Positions 10,182 through 22,063 of a stretch of 64,000 nucleotides of DNA are shown here, in pieces. How positions within the stretch are numbered: the first letter of the stretch is position 1; each line of letters begins with the position of its first letter. Origin of the DNA: Erinaceus europaeus (Eukaryota; Chordata; Mammalia; Eulipotyphla; Erinaceidae); assembly GCF_950295315.1 (NCBI RefSeq), contig NC_080171.1, positions 35,715,698 through 35,779,697 on the forward strand. The letters are read 5' to 3'. Below the pieces are notes generated by a model. That model was not told the origin of the DNA and did not search any database. It saw nothing but the letters and a program-made list of their open reading frames with translations. The position numbers were made by a program, and so were the translations under genes.

Positions 10182-11550
10182 CTAAGAAGATCTGAAAGGG
10201 AAACTAAAAGCAGGACCTGACCAAATTGTAAGTAGGGCACCAAAGTAAAAACCAAGTGGTGAGGGGTAGACTTGCAGCTTCCTCGGCCAGTGGGGGGTGG
10301 GAGTGGGTGGGAGGGATGGGTCACAGTCTTTTGGTGGTGGGAATGGTGTTTATGTACACTCCTAGTAAAATGTAGTCATATAAATCACTAGCTAATTAAT
10401 ATGAGAGGGGGGAAAATTAATTGTATGTCTCAAAGTTTTTTAAAACACAGACTGAATCTTTTTAATATATAGGCTGTGTATTTGATATGCGGACTCTCTC
10501 AAAAGCCTAGACCAAGTAGATCAGAAGCAACCAATAGCACAGCTATATACAAGATACCAGATACTGTACAGCAAACCCTAACAAAAGGACTTTTCAAAGT
10601 TAACCCAATTACCAAATAATGTGATGATAATATTAACTATCGATTGTCTTTTTGAACCCTAAGACAGCAGGAACCTCACATCTCCACTATAGAGCCTCTA
10701 CTTCCCCCAGTCCTGGAACCCTTGGATAGGGCCCACTTTCCCGTGTGCCTCTCTCAATCCATATCAAATACTATTGCATCTGCTGATCACAACCTAATTA
10801 ATCAACGCAATGATTGCCACCTCAACATGCTTCACTTCAGACTGTATCCAGAGACTTCACGTGTGGAATGACAACCCTTCAGCTTCATTACTCGGGTGAG
10901 ACCTGTCCTTTCATAGTATACTCTAATTCCATCCCAGGTGGTTCACTTTCTAACAAAGTCCCAAAACCTAGATATACACCAGTTTCTGTGAGAGAGAGCA
11001 TATGTTCACACGTATGCATAAACTACTGCAAAATATATACCTGAAAGCAGAAGTACACTAGAGTTTGCAGTGAGTACCCCCCCAACACTTCCTTTCCAGT
11101 ATTCCAACCTTTGGAATAGTGATTTGGAATAGTGATTGCTCAACAATTTGTTTGGCTTCGTATGTTAACTCTCTTTTCAGTCACCAGGTTCCAGATGTCA
11201 TCAGGATGCCGGCCAGGCTTCCCTGGACTGAAGACCCCACCAATGTGTTCTGGAGCTCTGCTTCCCCAGAAACCCACCCTACTAGGGAAAGAGAGAGGCA
11301 GACTGGGAGTATGGACCAACCAGTCAACGCCCATGTTCAGCGGGGAAGCAATTACAGAAGTCAGACCTTCTACCTTCTGCAACCCACAATAACCCTGGGT
11401 CCATGCTCCCAGAGGGATAGAGAATGGGAAAGCTATCAGGGGAGGGGATGGGATGTGGAGATTGGGTGGTGGGAATTGTGTGGAGTTGTGCCCCTCCTAC
11501 CCTATGGTTTTGTTAATTTATCCTTTCTTAAATAAAAAAAAATTTTTTAA
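10182..11550 (+). mobile_element. Long L1 3'UTR (reference copy in this window)
   Basis: This ~1.37-kb non-coding tail is shared in whole or part by copies at 1037, 18008, 27647, 39177 and 57377. A G-rich block lies just after the stop (10291-10320) and a second near the end (11438-11473). Each has several runs of three or more G. It finishes 'cctttcttaaataaa'. A ~76-codon TTG-initiated frame recurs in several copies, but I do not regard it as a gene. Confidence 0.9.
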
Positions 11551-11557
11551 GAAAAAA

Positions 11558-11609
11558 AAAGAAATGCCACATCAAAAAGTACATGAAACAAAAATGCATA
11601 TACTGAGAA
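11558..11609. repeat. 52-bp target-site duplication, right copy
   Basis: Second copy of 8324-8375, starting at the end of the A-rich tail. Confidence 0.93.
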
Positions 11610-11794
11610 TTCAACCAGACAAGATAAAAATGAAAACTGTCATGCAAAGTAAATTTTCCAGGATAATAAAAATTCAAGTCACATATTAAAAACTTGGTCA
11701 AGAGAGAATAAAGAAAGCTAAAGAATCTCTTATTGTAGCTTAAGGCATTTAACAAAAGTTTCTAGATGCAAAATCCTTGACTGTAATTTTTTAA

Positions 11795-11952
11795 AGACTT
11801 ATTTATTTACTTTTTGAGCAAAAAAATAGAAAGAGAGAAAGAGAAAGAAACATCAGAGTACTTGTCTGTCATGTGTGGTGCTTGGATTGAAACGAGAACT
11901 TCACGAATTCCAAGAATGAATTATACTCACTGACTCACCTTCCTAGCCCCTG
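11795..11952 (-). mobile_element. tRNA-derived SINE, second family or degraded
   Basis: It has an A/T-rich tail complement at ~11795, a purine-rich 'agaaagagagaaagagaaag' block, then a tRNA-like head complement with a weak box B and 'actcaccttcctagcccc'. It is diverged. Confidence 0.65.
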
Positions 11953-12289
11953 GTTTATAATTTTATCTTAAAAATTAATTATAAGACATGTAATTGGAAT
12001 AAACAGAGAAATTTGAGTGTAGACAGTAATTTACTAGATAAAATCATTTGTCAATGTCTCAATCTTGTGTGTTGGTATAGAAAATTCTTATTTTCAGAAG
12101 ACAGTCTTAATGAAAAATAAAGACAGCAAAAATTATAGAAACTCTAACAATTGACAAATCTAGATGAATAAAACATAGCCATTCATTATACTACTTTCTA
12201 ATTTTCCTGACTTAGTTTTTCCTAAATTAAGAATTGGGAAGGGGGCTATGAAGAACCTTATATACATGCCTGCATACCCAAAAACCTGC

Positions 12290-12680
12290 AGAATATTCAC
12301 AGGAATATTATTTTATTAACTTAGAACTTGAAAATTCCTAATGTCCATTGGCAGTGGAGTGAATAAATAATTAATAACTGTTTGAAGTATAAAAGTATTT
12401 TTATAACAATAAGAATGAATATGTTGTCACTAGACAATGCTATGTGAATATTTTATGAATAAACTAGAGAAGATGCAAGCCAGAAAGATAAAATCCAGTG
12501 TATGATTACATCAAGTTCAAAATAGAAAACAGGAATGCTGATAGACTTTAGAATGTGGTTACTTTGCACATATACTTTGTAGAGAGCCCAGGATGGTGTA
12601 GAAGTAAGCTCTTAGGGTACATTTTAGCAATCCATATTTATAAAGCTTATTCACTGTGAAAATTCATCAAGCTATAAACT
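12290..12680 (+). mobile_element. Ancient L1 3' fragment
   Basis: It matches the decayed common L1 3' region: 'tgtccattggcagtggagtgaataaataa', 'aataagaatgaatatgttgtcactag', and 'aagccagaaagataaaatcc...gtatgattacat'. Confidence 0.65.
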
Positions 12681-14159
12681 TGAGTTATATGCTTTTCTAC
12701 ATTTGTGTTCCTCAACCAAAAATTTTATATGAAGTATCAATAAAATATTTTACTGAAGTATCATTGCGTTATGACATTATATAGGTTTAAGTTGTACATC
12801 GTTGTAATCAATAACATGCCTCCTCCCCTTTTTCTAAAAATATTTCTCTAGAATTTAGAGAGAAAGAATTCAGACTCTTTACTTTTCTTCCATAATATCT
12901 TCACATACTGGGAAATACTATAGTTGATGTCTCTTCCAGAGACTTGAAATTTGGATCTTTTCTCCAATTTACCCATCTCAAATTAGTTGATAAAATCAAA
13001 TCATCAACAATATTGTTGACACCATTGGCTTACTCATCTAATAAAATATTCAGCCCTTCGCTTAACATGGTCATCTTTATCTAGTAGGCCTGTGTGTCAG
13101 ACCTGTTCTAGTTACACTCACCAGCATTTGATTTAATCTTCCTCATATCTCTGTGAGTAAATCAGCATTGGTCTGGACATTTTGTCAAAGAAAGATAGAG
13201 GTGTATAAAGAAACAGGATAAAGATTAATCCTCAGGTCTTGGAGCTTTTAGCTCCAGTGACTTTCTGTTCTATTTCACAAACCTTATTTATTATTAGTTA
13301 CAGTTAACTTTGTGAAAGTTACTGTAATAATAGAATATAATACAATTTATTCTCACTTTTGTTACTGAAAATCACACTGTATGCAACTAGTTCTTCTGTT
13401 ATGCCAAAGCCAACAAGCCATCAATACCTAAATCACTTTGATTGTTTGTGTCATTATTTAGACTGTGCTTTCAGTAACAACAACTAAATACCTCACCAGT
13501 TTAGGAAAGCAAGTTAAAGAAATTAAAGAGACTATTGACTAGTCAGAGACAAAATGAAAATTAGTTGGTGCCAATAGAATATTATGTCTTCGGTTCCTAA
13601 GGTAAAATGTTTCCTAAATAAGTTTTGGCTGCAGCACTGCAAAGTTAATCAGAATCATTTTGAACTTTGCAATCAATAGCTCTTCCTAGTTAGACTAGAT
13701 ATTTTTTTTAAAGGATGAAAGGTGGTTAGAAAGATTCTAACATTTGTCCAGGTGAAATAAAACAAGCTTCGAAATATCAAGAGGCATTTTTTATTAGAGT
13801 AGAATATCACCACATTAAAAAGGTTCCTTTTCTCACATGACATTCTTCTTATTGATATTTAAAATAAATATTAAATAGAATTTTTTAAGTAGGCAAGGCA
13901 AACTTCTCCTACATAACTACTTTACTACTTCTCTTGCAGTCAAACCAAATATTTAATCTGCTGCCTTCCTCAATTTATGTTTCTGTTTATGTTCTTTCAA
14001 AATGATCCAAAATTAGACACTTACATCTCAGAAAGGCTACATTTATGTTATAGATGTCAGGTAATACGTCATATATTTTATTTCTTCCCCTTAGTGAAAA
14101 TAGTTGTAAGTAGTTCTTTGTGTAGATGGAAATAAATTTTCACATAGGCTCCTAAGCTG
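12681..14159. other. AT-rich single-copy-like sequence, nothing recognised
   Basis: There is no supported gene, RNA or recent repeat. Very old repeats may be present. Confidence 0.5.
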
Positions 14160-14885
14160 AAATTGGGCCCCAGACAAAATCAAATTGATGGGGTTTACAG
14201 TCAACAATATTTATACCCCTTTCCCATATTAGGGAGCTACTCTCTTCCCTGATCCAGCTTCTGTTTCTTTTCCACCCATGATATCATCTCCCCTGACAAT
14301 AACTTGGATCCACCTGAATATCAAATTTCAGGATCAGGGGATTAAAAAAAAAAACTAGCATAGCCACAGGCCCTTTGGAATATAACTAAAATATGCCTAC
14401 TAGCTATCTGCAAAATGGAGGGAACCCCCCCCCCAACTCTTCACCTACACTATTCCAGCCTTTAGGTTTATGATTGGTCAACAATTTGTTTGGCTTTGCA
14501 TGTTAAATCTCTTTTAAGCCAACAGGTGCTAGCATGATGCCAACCAGACTTGCCAGGACACACAAACCCACCAGTGTGTCCTGGAGCTCCAGTTCCCCAG
14601 AACCACACCCTACTAGGGAAAAAGAGAGGCAGGCTGGGAGTATGGATTGACCTGTCAACACCCATGTTCAGTGGGGAAGCAATTACAGAAGCCAGACCTT
14701 CCACCTTCTTCATCCCACAATGACCGTAGAACCATACTCCCAGAGGGTTAAAAAATAGGAAAGCTATCAGGGGAGGGGATGGAATACGGAGATCTGGTGG
14801 TGGGAATTGTGTGGAGTTTTACCCCCCTTATCCTATGGTTTTGTCTATGTTTCCTTTTTATAAATAAAATAAACAAACAAACAAA
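14160..14885 (+). mobile_element. L1 3'UTR copy with a different proximal module
   Basis: The distal ~480 bp, from the C-run at ~14427 to 'ccttttta(t)aaataaa', is the standard distal 3'UTR. The upstream ~270 bp ('cagtcaacaatatttatacccc', 'gatatcatctcccctgac') is unlike the standard proximal 3'UTR. The distal part is firm. The upstream extension is inferred from continuity only. Confidence 0.72.
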
Positions 14886-16157
14886 AATTTTCCTTGGAAT
14901 ATATCACAAGGAATACCACTTGACACACTGCACAAGCCTTAGTCTGAGGAAACACAAAATTAACTTGGTTTAAAAAATAAATATATTTATTGTGGAATGA
15001 AAACCTCTGGGCAAGTGAAGAAAAATTTATTAATGGAAGTCAGGAAAGAAGACAATTTCTAATAAATAATTAAGCTATATTCAACAAACTTCTTTTCCCT
15101 AAGATTCAGAATAATGGAGATATGAAAAGACTAGCTCAATTCAACTAGTACTCAGTAGAAAGAAGTGAAGATTTCAAAATAAGATCACTGTGCAAATTAT
15201 GTGCATTAAGAAGCATGGAGTCACTGGCCTTCTCTATGATTGTTGCTACAACCAGAATTTGTTCTACACTTGGTAGAAGTAATTTTTCTCAGATTTCTCC
15301 TTCATACTATGGTTTCCTCACCTCTCAGGTTCCTGAGGTTCTCCTCTGGGTTTTATGCATTGTGCTACGCAAATCTGTTGAAGTCGCAGCTGTAGGCTTT
15401 ACTTGGTCTCCAGAGCAAGCTGGCAGGGCTGCATGCTAGGCTGCTTTCTTGTCAGAAGTTAGTCAGCCAAGGTCCTGCTGTGGATATGGCTCCTTCTGTC
15501 TTCTCCTCCTTCTGGTGATGATCTCAACTTTTTGCTTTCAGGGGTTCTCCTTGGGACAACAAGTGGTCTTCTATGACAGCTAGTTTAAAAAAATCAGCCT
15601 TAAACTCAACTTCGTTTCTGGAGCATCTAGCACAGCTGCATGCTAGCTGCCATGTTAACAGAAGTCCCTCCACTCTTGTGACATGAAGAGTCAACAGTAG
15701 ATATGGCACACAGAGTTGATCTCCAGAAGGTGAGCAGTTCTAATTCATCCAGCCTTTGCTTTAAGATTCAGAAAGTACAGTTTCCCCTTCTGGTTCATGC
15801 ACAGCTTTATTCTGCCAGCAGAGGACTTATCATATGCAGAATATGATACAGGTATCTCAGTGACTTATATAGCTATTTTTCCCAAAGCAGGAACATGCTT
15901 AGTATGTTTTCTGAATATCAAGGAGGTCAAGAAGTGAAGAAAGGCAAGAGGAAGTAAAGTAAGAGAAGCAAATAAGATTATTACGCAGTCATGGTTTTAC
16001 ATAGATTTTAGCTTTTACTTTGAATGATATAGGAAACCATGGCAGTTTTATACATAGAAATAACATCATCTCACTTATATTTTAAAAGGATTTTCCTAGA
16101 AGTTGTGCTCAGAATAAATGATAGGGAAGAGTAGTAGAAGCTGAAAAAATCAATTTA
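14886..16157. other. No recognised feature
   Basis: The stretch 15190-15850 is moderately GC-richer than its surroundings, but no domain is recognisable in its short open frames (15215-15439 plus, 15524-15709 minus). Confidence 0.5.
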
Positions 16158-16171
16158 AAAGATAATGCACA

Positions 16172-16392
16172 GGGAAATAGAGCAGTAGTGCAGCAGGTTA
16201 AGCTCACATGGTGCCAAGCACAAGGACCAGCCTAAGGATCCTGGTTCTAGCCCCTGACTCCCCATCTGCAAGAGTCGCTTCACAGATGGTGAAGTAGGTC
16301 TGCAGGTGTCTCCCCGTCTCCCCTCCTCTCTTCATTTCTCTCTGTCCTAACAACAACGGCATCAATAACAACAATCCTACAACAACAACAGC
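16172..16392 (+). mobile_element. tRNA-derived SINE, main family, with target-site duplication
   Basis: Head 'gcagtagtgcagcaggttaagc', box B 'ggttctagccc', then body and a (CAA)n tail. The 14-bp duplication 'aaagataatgcaca' lies at 16158-16171 and 16393-16406. Confidence 0.94.
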
Positions 16393-17105
16393 AAAGATAA
16401 TGCACAAATGTGAGTAAAATATGAAGGTAATTTAGGATAAGGAGTTTGGGACTAATGGTGAAGATACTCCAAACCAATATTCATATTGTTTAATGGCCAC
16501 TGCTTTGCAATATTATTATACCTGTTCACTATTCTTACTCGCAATTATTTCTAGAGCTTTGTTGAAGTATTTATCTTCCAGATGAACTTTTGAGGCAGAC
16601 TGGCAATTTCAAGCAAAGTTATTAGTGCATTTACCTAGAGCTACTTAGAACTGAATAACTTTTGGAGAACATGCATCTTTACATTACTGAAGCATCTTAC
16701 GTTAGCACTTTGTATCAAATGAACTTAGTATTCATTTAATTTGTGAATTAATTTAATTTGTGAAAATTTCTGTACAAGGCATATTGATTATTGTATGCTA
16801 TATATATCCAACACACTAGATTTTTAAAAAGTGTTTAACAGATATAGATTCAATGTTCAAGGCAAATGTAAATCATTTGAAACTAATGATAGTTACAATG
16901 AAGTTTTTTTAAATATCATGATAATCTTTACCTAAATACTAGAAAAAGAATTTAAAGAAGTTGTGATAAATGCTTAAGGACTTAGAAACTTTCTCAATTA
17001 ATAAACTAATGAAGCATCTTAGAAACTTTCTCAATGAATAAACTAATGAAGCATATTAGTAAATAATTAGAATTATCAATGAAAACCAAATTAAATTGAG
17101 AACCA

Positions 17106-17400
17106 GTGAGTCGGGTGGTAGTGCAGGGGGATAAGCGCACATGGCACAAAGCAAAAGGACTGGTGTAAGGATCCCGTTCAAACCCCACTCCCCACCTTCA
17201 GGGGAGTCGCTTCACAGGTGGTGAAGCAGGTCTGCAGGTGTCTATCTTTCTCTTCCCCTCTCTGTCTTCCCCTCCTCTCTCCATTTCTCTCTGTCCTATC
17301 CAACAACAACAATGACATCAATAACTACAAAAATAAAACAACAAGGGCAACAAAAGGGAATAAATATTTTTAAAAGATGAAAAAAATACAAAAAAGAAAG
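17106..17400 (+). mobile_element. tRNA-derived SINE, main family, with target-site duplication
   Basis: Full-length head 'gtgagtcgggtggtagtgcag', box B 'cgttcaaacccc', CT-rich body, and 'acaagggcaacaaaaggg' tail. The 13-bp duplication 'aaattgagaacca' lies at 17093-17105 and 17401-17413. Confidence 0.95.
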
Positions 17401-17674
17401 AAATTGAGAACCAAAATGTGCCACACTGACATTTATAAAAACGCTGCATAACAGCATCAGAATAATGAAATATGGATGAATTAATTTAGTTTTAGAGTAA
17501 TAAACAATATTCAATCTAAAGGAAAGAAGAAGAACAAAGAATTAAAAGGAGTAGTTTTTCAAGTATCTCTTAGCTAGTATCAAAAAAAAATATGATGCAT
17601 GTACAGTTGAAGTCCTAGGAAGAGGAAAGGGAAATATGGAGAAAAAAATGTCAAAAGAAGTGATGTCTATATCA

Positions 17675-17990
17675 TTATTATTATTTCCTTGTTTATTGCT
17701 ACTGCGGTTAACTACTGGGCTCAGTACTAGCACTTCAAATCCACAGCTACCAGCGGCCAGTTTTTCCTTCTTATTTTTTTTCTATTGTATTTGATAGAAT
17801 AGAGAAAAATCTCGAGGGGAGGGAGAGAGAGAGGGAGAAATATAGACATTTGCAAACCTGCTTTACCACTTGGGAAGCATCCCCCCTATAAGTGGGGAAT
17901 GGGTGCTTGAACCCAAGTCCTCATACATGGTGATACGTGCACTTGATCAAATGCACCATTACCTGACCCTAGAAATACACTTTTTTTTTC
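17675..17990 (-). mobile_element. tRNA-derived SINE, main family, long 3' form
   Basis: The minus-strand tail module (complement of 'ctagcactgagcccag...') precedes the purine-rich body, 'acctgctttaccacttgggaagc', the box B complement 'gcttgaacccaag' and the head complement 'caccattacctgacc'. Confidence 0.88.
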
Positions 17991-18007
17991 CTCCTCCAGG
18001 GATATTG

Positions 18008-19175
18008 CAAATGTAGACATATAAATCAGTAGTTAATTAATATGAGAGGGGGAAAATCAGTTGTATGTCTCAAAGTTTCTCAAAACACAAACTGAATCTT
18101 TTTAATATATAGGCTGTGTATTTGATATGCGGACTCTCTCAACAGCCTAGACCAAGTAGATTAGAAGCATCCAATAGCACAGCTATATACACGATACTGG
18201 ATACTGTACAGCAAACCATAACAAAAGGACTTTTCAAAGTTAACCCAATTACCAAATAATGTGATGATAACTTTAACTATCCATTGTCTTTTTGAACCCT
18301 AAGACAGCAGGAACCTCACATCTCCACTATAGAGCCCCTACTTCCCCCAGTCCTGGAACCCTTGGACAGGGCCCACTTTCCCATATGCATCTCCCAATCC
18401 AAACCAAATAATATTGCATCCGCCGATCACAACCTAACCAAAGCAACGATTGCCACCTCAACATGCTTCACCTCAGACTGCGTCCAGAGACTTCACATGT
18501 GGAATGACAACCCTTCGACTTCATTACTCGGGTGAGACCTTTCCTTTTATAGTACACTCTAATTTCATCTCAGGTAGTTCACTTTCTAACAAAGTCCCAA
18601 AACCTAGATATACACCAGTTTCTGTGAGAGAGAGCTTATGTTCACACGTATCCATAAACTACTGCAAAATATATACCTGAAAGCAGGACTACACTAGAGT
18701 TTGCAGTGAGTACCTCCCTAACACTTCCTCTCCACTATTCCAAGCTTGGGATTCATGATTGCTCAACTAATTGTTTGGCTTCGTATGTTAACTCTCTTTT
18801 CAATCAATCACCAGGTTCCAGATGCCACCAGGATGCTGGCCAGGCTTCCCTGGACTGAAGACCCCACCAATGTGTCCTGGAGCTCTGCTTCCCCAGAGAC
18901 ACACCTTACTAGGGAAAGAGAGAGGCAGACTGGGAGTATGGACTGACCAGTCAACGCCCATGTTCAGCGGGGAAGCAATTACAGAAGCCAGACCTTCTAC
19001 CTTCTGCAACCCTCAATGACCCTGGGTCCATGCTCCCAGAGGGCTAGAGAATGGGAAAGCTATCATGGGAGGGGGTGGGTTATGGAGATTGGGTGGTGGG
19101 AATTGTGTGGAGTTGTACCCCTCCTACCTTATGTTTTTGTCCATTAATCCTTTCTTAAATAAAAAATTTAAAAAA
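18008..19175 (+). mobile_element. L1 3'UTR fragment (long type), ~1.17 kb
   Basis: It is almost the complete long 3'UTR, starting at 'gtagacatataaatcag' without any ORF2 and ending 'cctttcttaaataaaaaattt'. It is very similar to 27840-28985. No convincing target-site duplication was found. Confidence 0.93.
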
Positions 19176-19341
19176 AAAGAATCCCTAAAGTTGGAAGTAA
19201 TCAAGATGTGTTCAACAGCTAAATGAATAAATAAACCATGACACAGCCAGACAAATATTATTCAGTGTTTCATTTTTTAAGCCCTTGGAAGTGAACTCAG
19301 GGTCTCACACATGTGCAGTTCCACTGAACACCCTCTCAGGC

Positions 19342-19596
19342 CCATTTTTTTTTTTTTATAAAAAGGAAACACTGACAACAAACCATAGGATAAGAGAAGT
19401 ACAACTCCACACAATTCCCACTACCAGAACTCTTTATCCCATCCCCTCCCCTGATAGCCTTCCTATTCTTTATCTTTCTGGGAATATGGACCCAGGGAAA
19501 TTATGGGGTGCAGGAGGTAGAAAGTCTGGCTTCTGTAATTGCTTCCTCGCTAAACATGGGCATTGGCTGGTCCATCCATACTCCAAGCCAGGTCCT
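19342..19596 (-). mobile_element. L1 3'UTR distal fragment (minus strand)
   Basis: The complement matches the last ~250 bp of the long 3'UTR: 'acaactccacacaattcccactaccag', 'atcccctcccctgatag', and 'tgtaattgcttcctcgctaaacatggg'. An oligo-T run at 19345-19357 is its poly(A) complement. Confidence 0.9.
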
Positions 19597-19599
19597 TTT

Positions 19600-19735
19600 T
19601 TTTTTTTTTTTTTTTTTTTAGTTTTCATTTGGAGCAGAATAGAGAGATCTTAACACCACTCAAGCATCCATGAGGTTACTTTTCATCCATGGTGCTCCCT
19701 TGTGGTACCAGCACCGAAACCCAGGGCCAAACAAT
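19600..19735 (-). mobile_element. SINE-like element with long oligo-T (A-tail complement)
   Basis: A ~26-base T run is followed by sequence ending 'ggtaccagcaccgaaacccaggg', which resembles the reversed head of the second SINE family. It is diverged. Confidence 0.55.
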
Positions 19736-19826
19736 AAAATGTTATTCACCCTAAGTTGAAATGATCTGTTAAGCAATGGGAAGTCATGGAGGACACCTAA
19801 ATGGATACTATCAAGAGATCATTAAC

Positions 19827-20085
19827 CAGGCAGAGGACACCCAATTTGTATTGTACAAGGACCTGGGTTTGAGTACCCAGGCACCACATAGGAGCATCAT
19901 ATACAAGGGGAAGTTTCATGAGTAGCAGATAGGTACTATGGATTTTCTCTTTCATTTTTTTTTCTCTCTGTCTCTGTGTTACTTCTTTCCCTCTCTGTTT
20001 CTATCTATGAATGAAAGGGGGAAAAATCAAGAGCTTCCGGGAACTGTGGTATTGTACAGGCATCAAGCTCTGGAAAAACTAAAGG
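19827..20085 (+). mobile_element. tRNA-derived SINE, long 3' form, degraded
   Basis: Box B 'gggtttgagtacccagg', 'aaggggaagtttcatgagtagc', a CT-rich body, then the 3' module 'gagcttccgggaactgtggtattgtacaggcatcaagctc'. Confidence 0.75.
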
Positions 20086-20099
20086 AAAAGTAATAAATT

Positions 20100-20655
20100 A
20101 ATTTAAAATGGATTGGTTTGATGGAAAAATCATGACACATTTTTTTGCATAGAAAAATATTGGAAGATACATCACGACTTTTCCAGAAACCCAAAGTATT
20201 ATTATTAAGTGAAAGAAGCCAGTCTGAGAAACTGGTGTACTACATAATACCAACTACATGGCATTCTGGAAAAATTAAAACTAGGGAGACAGTGAAAGAA
20301 TTAATGGCTGTGAGTATTAGGAGGAGATGTGAACAAGCAAAGCTTAGAGGACTTCTAGAGCAGTGAGAGTGTTGTGCCTCACACTACAAAGGCGGAGAAA
20401 CTTTATTATACAAGTGTCAAAGCCCAGACAGTATACAACACCAGCAGTGCACCCTGATGTAAAGGATGGACTGTGACTTGTAATTGTGTGTCAGTGGAGG
20501 TGCTTTGCCCTTAACAAATGCAGCACTCTGGTGCACTTGAAGGTAGTATGAGGAAGTTTTGGGGGTAGGGGATGTAGGCAGGTACATACTAAGATTTTGT
20601 CACTCTTTGCTCATCTTGCTGTGACCCTATAACTGCTCTAAAAATTAAAATGGCA
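20100..20655 (+). mobile_element. Ancient eutherian L1 3' end
   Basis: It follows the old L1 3' end: 'aagtgaaagaagccagtctgagaaac', 'ggcattctggaaaaattaaaac', 'gtaaaggatggactgtgact', and 'gctgtgaccctataactgctctaaaaattaaa'. The same old element may continue upstream at 19175-19275. Confidence 0.8.
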
Positions 20656-20966
20656 ATGCATAAGTCTTTATCCAGTAAAAATGACATCAAAATCATAAAA
20701 GCAAAATAAATATATTTTTCAGGTAAACTAGAGAATTCATTATCAACAAATTTGCCCTTCAGGAATGTTTTGAAACTGATTCCCATGAAAGAAAAACAAT
20801 ACTAGATAGAAACTAGGCTTGACAACAAGAAATCAAAAGTTCTGGAAATAGTAAATGCATAGGTAGTTATAAAAAAACATATTTTTCCTTCTATCAAAAT
20901 TTTAAAGTCACATAATAGTGGCAATAGCACAAGGGAAGAGCAATAATACTGTACTATTGAAAGTTT

Positions 20967-21188
20967 TTTTTTCAATATTTTATTTTTTACCTTTAGTTTT
21001 TTTTTGATAGGACAGAGACATTTAGAGGAAAGAGAGAAATAAAAGGGAGGCAGAGAGACACCTGCAGACCTGCTTCACCACTTGTGAAGCTTCCCCCAAT
21101 CCCTGCAAGTGGGGATTGGAGGCTTGAACCCAGATCCTTGTACACTGTAATGGATGCACTTAATCATGTGTGCCACCACTTGGTCCCC
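20967..21188 (-). mobile_element. tRNA-derived SINE, main family
   Basis: T-rich tail complement, 'gataggacagagacatttagagg', 'cctgcagacctgcttcaccacttgtgaagcttcccc', box B complement 'ggcttgaacccaga', and head complement 'gtgccaccacttggtccc'. Confidence 0.93.
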
Positions 21189-21277
21189 TCTTGAAAGGTT
21201 CTCCTATTTAAATTATCCTTTTGGTCTCCCACCTCTCTCTCAACATATATATGAAGCAAGAAGTATTTAAAAGTTGG

Positions 21278-21415
21278 CCCAGGAACAGTGACTTATACAC
21301 ATGCTCAGGATTTGTGTAGGTGAGGTCCTGAGTTTGAACTCTAGCACCACATGTCAAAGTAATATTCTGGACTCACTCTCTCTTAAAATGAATAAATAAG
21401 AATAAAAGTTCAGTA
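21278..21415 (+). mobile_element. SINE, second family-like
   Basis: A tRNA-like head with box-B-like 'gagtttgaactctagcacc', then 'aatattctggactcactctctct' and a short AATAAATAA tail. Confidence 0.6.
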
Positions 21416-21675
21416 TAGAATGATGTGACTTGTTACTTGATTTCACTGAGAAATACTAGTAGAAGTTCTTAACCTGTAGGATATTTTGCCTACTTTATCT
21501 TATTTATCTATGATAGAATCAGAACTTTACACTATAATCTTAATTATGTTCAATACTCCACCATATACTGGTCAGTCCTCTAATTCTGTGGGGAAGGGGA
21601 GAATTCAGTTAAATATACTTAGGTTTTACTTGTTAGAGGAAATTGACATTTTCCATTTTTATTGAAAATTTCCAT

Positions 21676-21880
21676 ATCTTGCTGGAACTGAAAGTGATTA
21701 TGCTAAGTGAAATAAAAGGTAGAAGACAACTAACCATGAGGTTTCAGTCATATGTATATAGTTAAATATATATAGCTAAAGCAAATTAACTTGCAAACAA
21801 AAATGGTAAACAAACTGAAAAAAATGAGTAAACAAATCTTTAAAGAAAAAGAAATTCAAGCATCAAATCAGAAAGGAAAA
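21676..21880 (+). mobile_element. Ancient L1 ORF2-end fragment
   Basis: 'ctggaactgaaagtgattatgctaagtgaaata' corresponds to the decayed LE-IMLSEI block at the end of L1 ORF2, followed by 'catgaggtttcagtcatatg'. Confidence 0.65.
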
Positions 21881-21919
21881 AGTAGAGTTGTCTTCTAAAA
21901 AAGAACTCTGTAGCTTAAG

Positions 21920-22058
21920 GCCAAGAAGGTGATCCAATAGGTTGAATGCAAACCTTCCCATGCATGAAGACCTGGGTTTGATCCCTGATACTTTCTATGG
22001 ATAGCAGAATGGTTCTATGGTGTCTCCCTCACTTGCTCCCTCTAAATATATATATATT
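21920..22058 (+). mobile_element. SINE, second family-like
   Basis: 'aggtgatccaataggttgaatgcaaacc', box-B-like 'gggtttgatccctg' and a CT-rich stretch with a TA-rich end. It directly precedes another SINE. Confidence 0.6.
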
Positions 22059-22063
22059 AAAGA

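Larger units (their letters stand above)
8376..11557 (+). mobile_element. 5'-truncated L1 with long 3'UTR (3.2 kb)
   Basis: It starts inside ORF2, just upstream of RT motif C ('agttcttgccatagcaata'), and runs through the C-terminal domain and a ~1.37-kb 3'UTR to a short A/T-rich tail. The 52-bp duplications close both ends. It is close in sequence to the L1s at 23826, 34566 and 37978, so it belongs to a relatively recent lineage. Confidence 0.96.

Noticed and set aside
10814..11044. A ~76-codon frame in the long L1 3'UTR that recurs at 18450, 28272 and 57723
   Set aside because: It begins with TTG, not ATG, the copies are recent so shared openness is expected, and the copy near 39840 is broken. 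There is no evidence for a real L1 third ORF.
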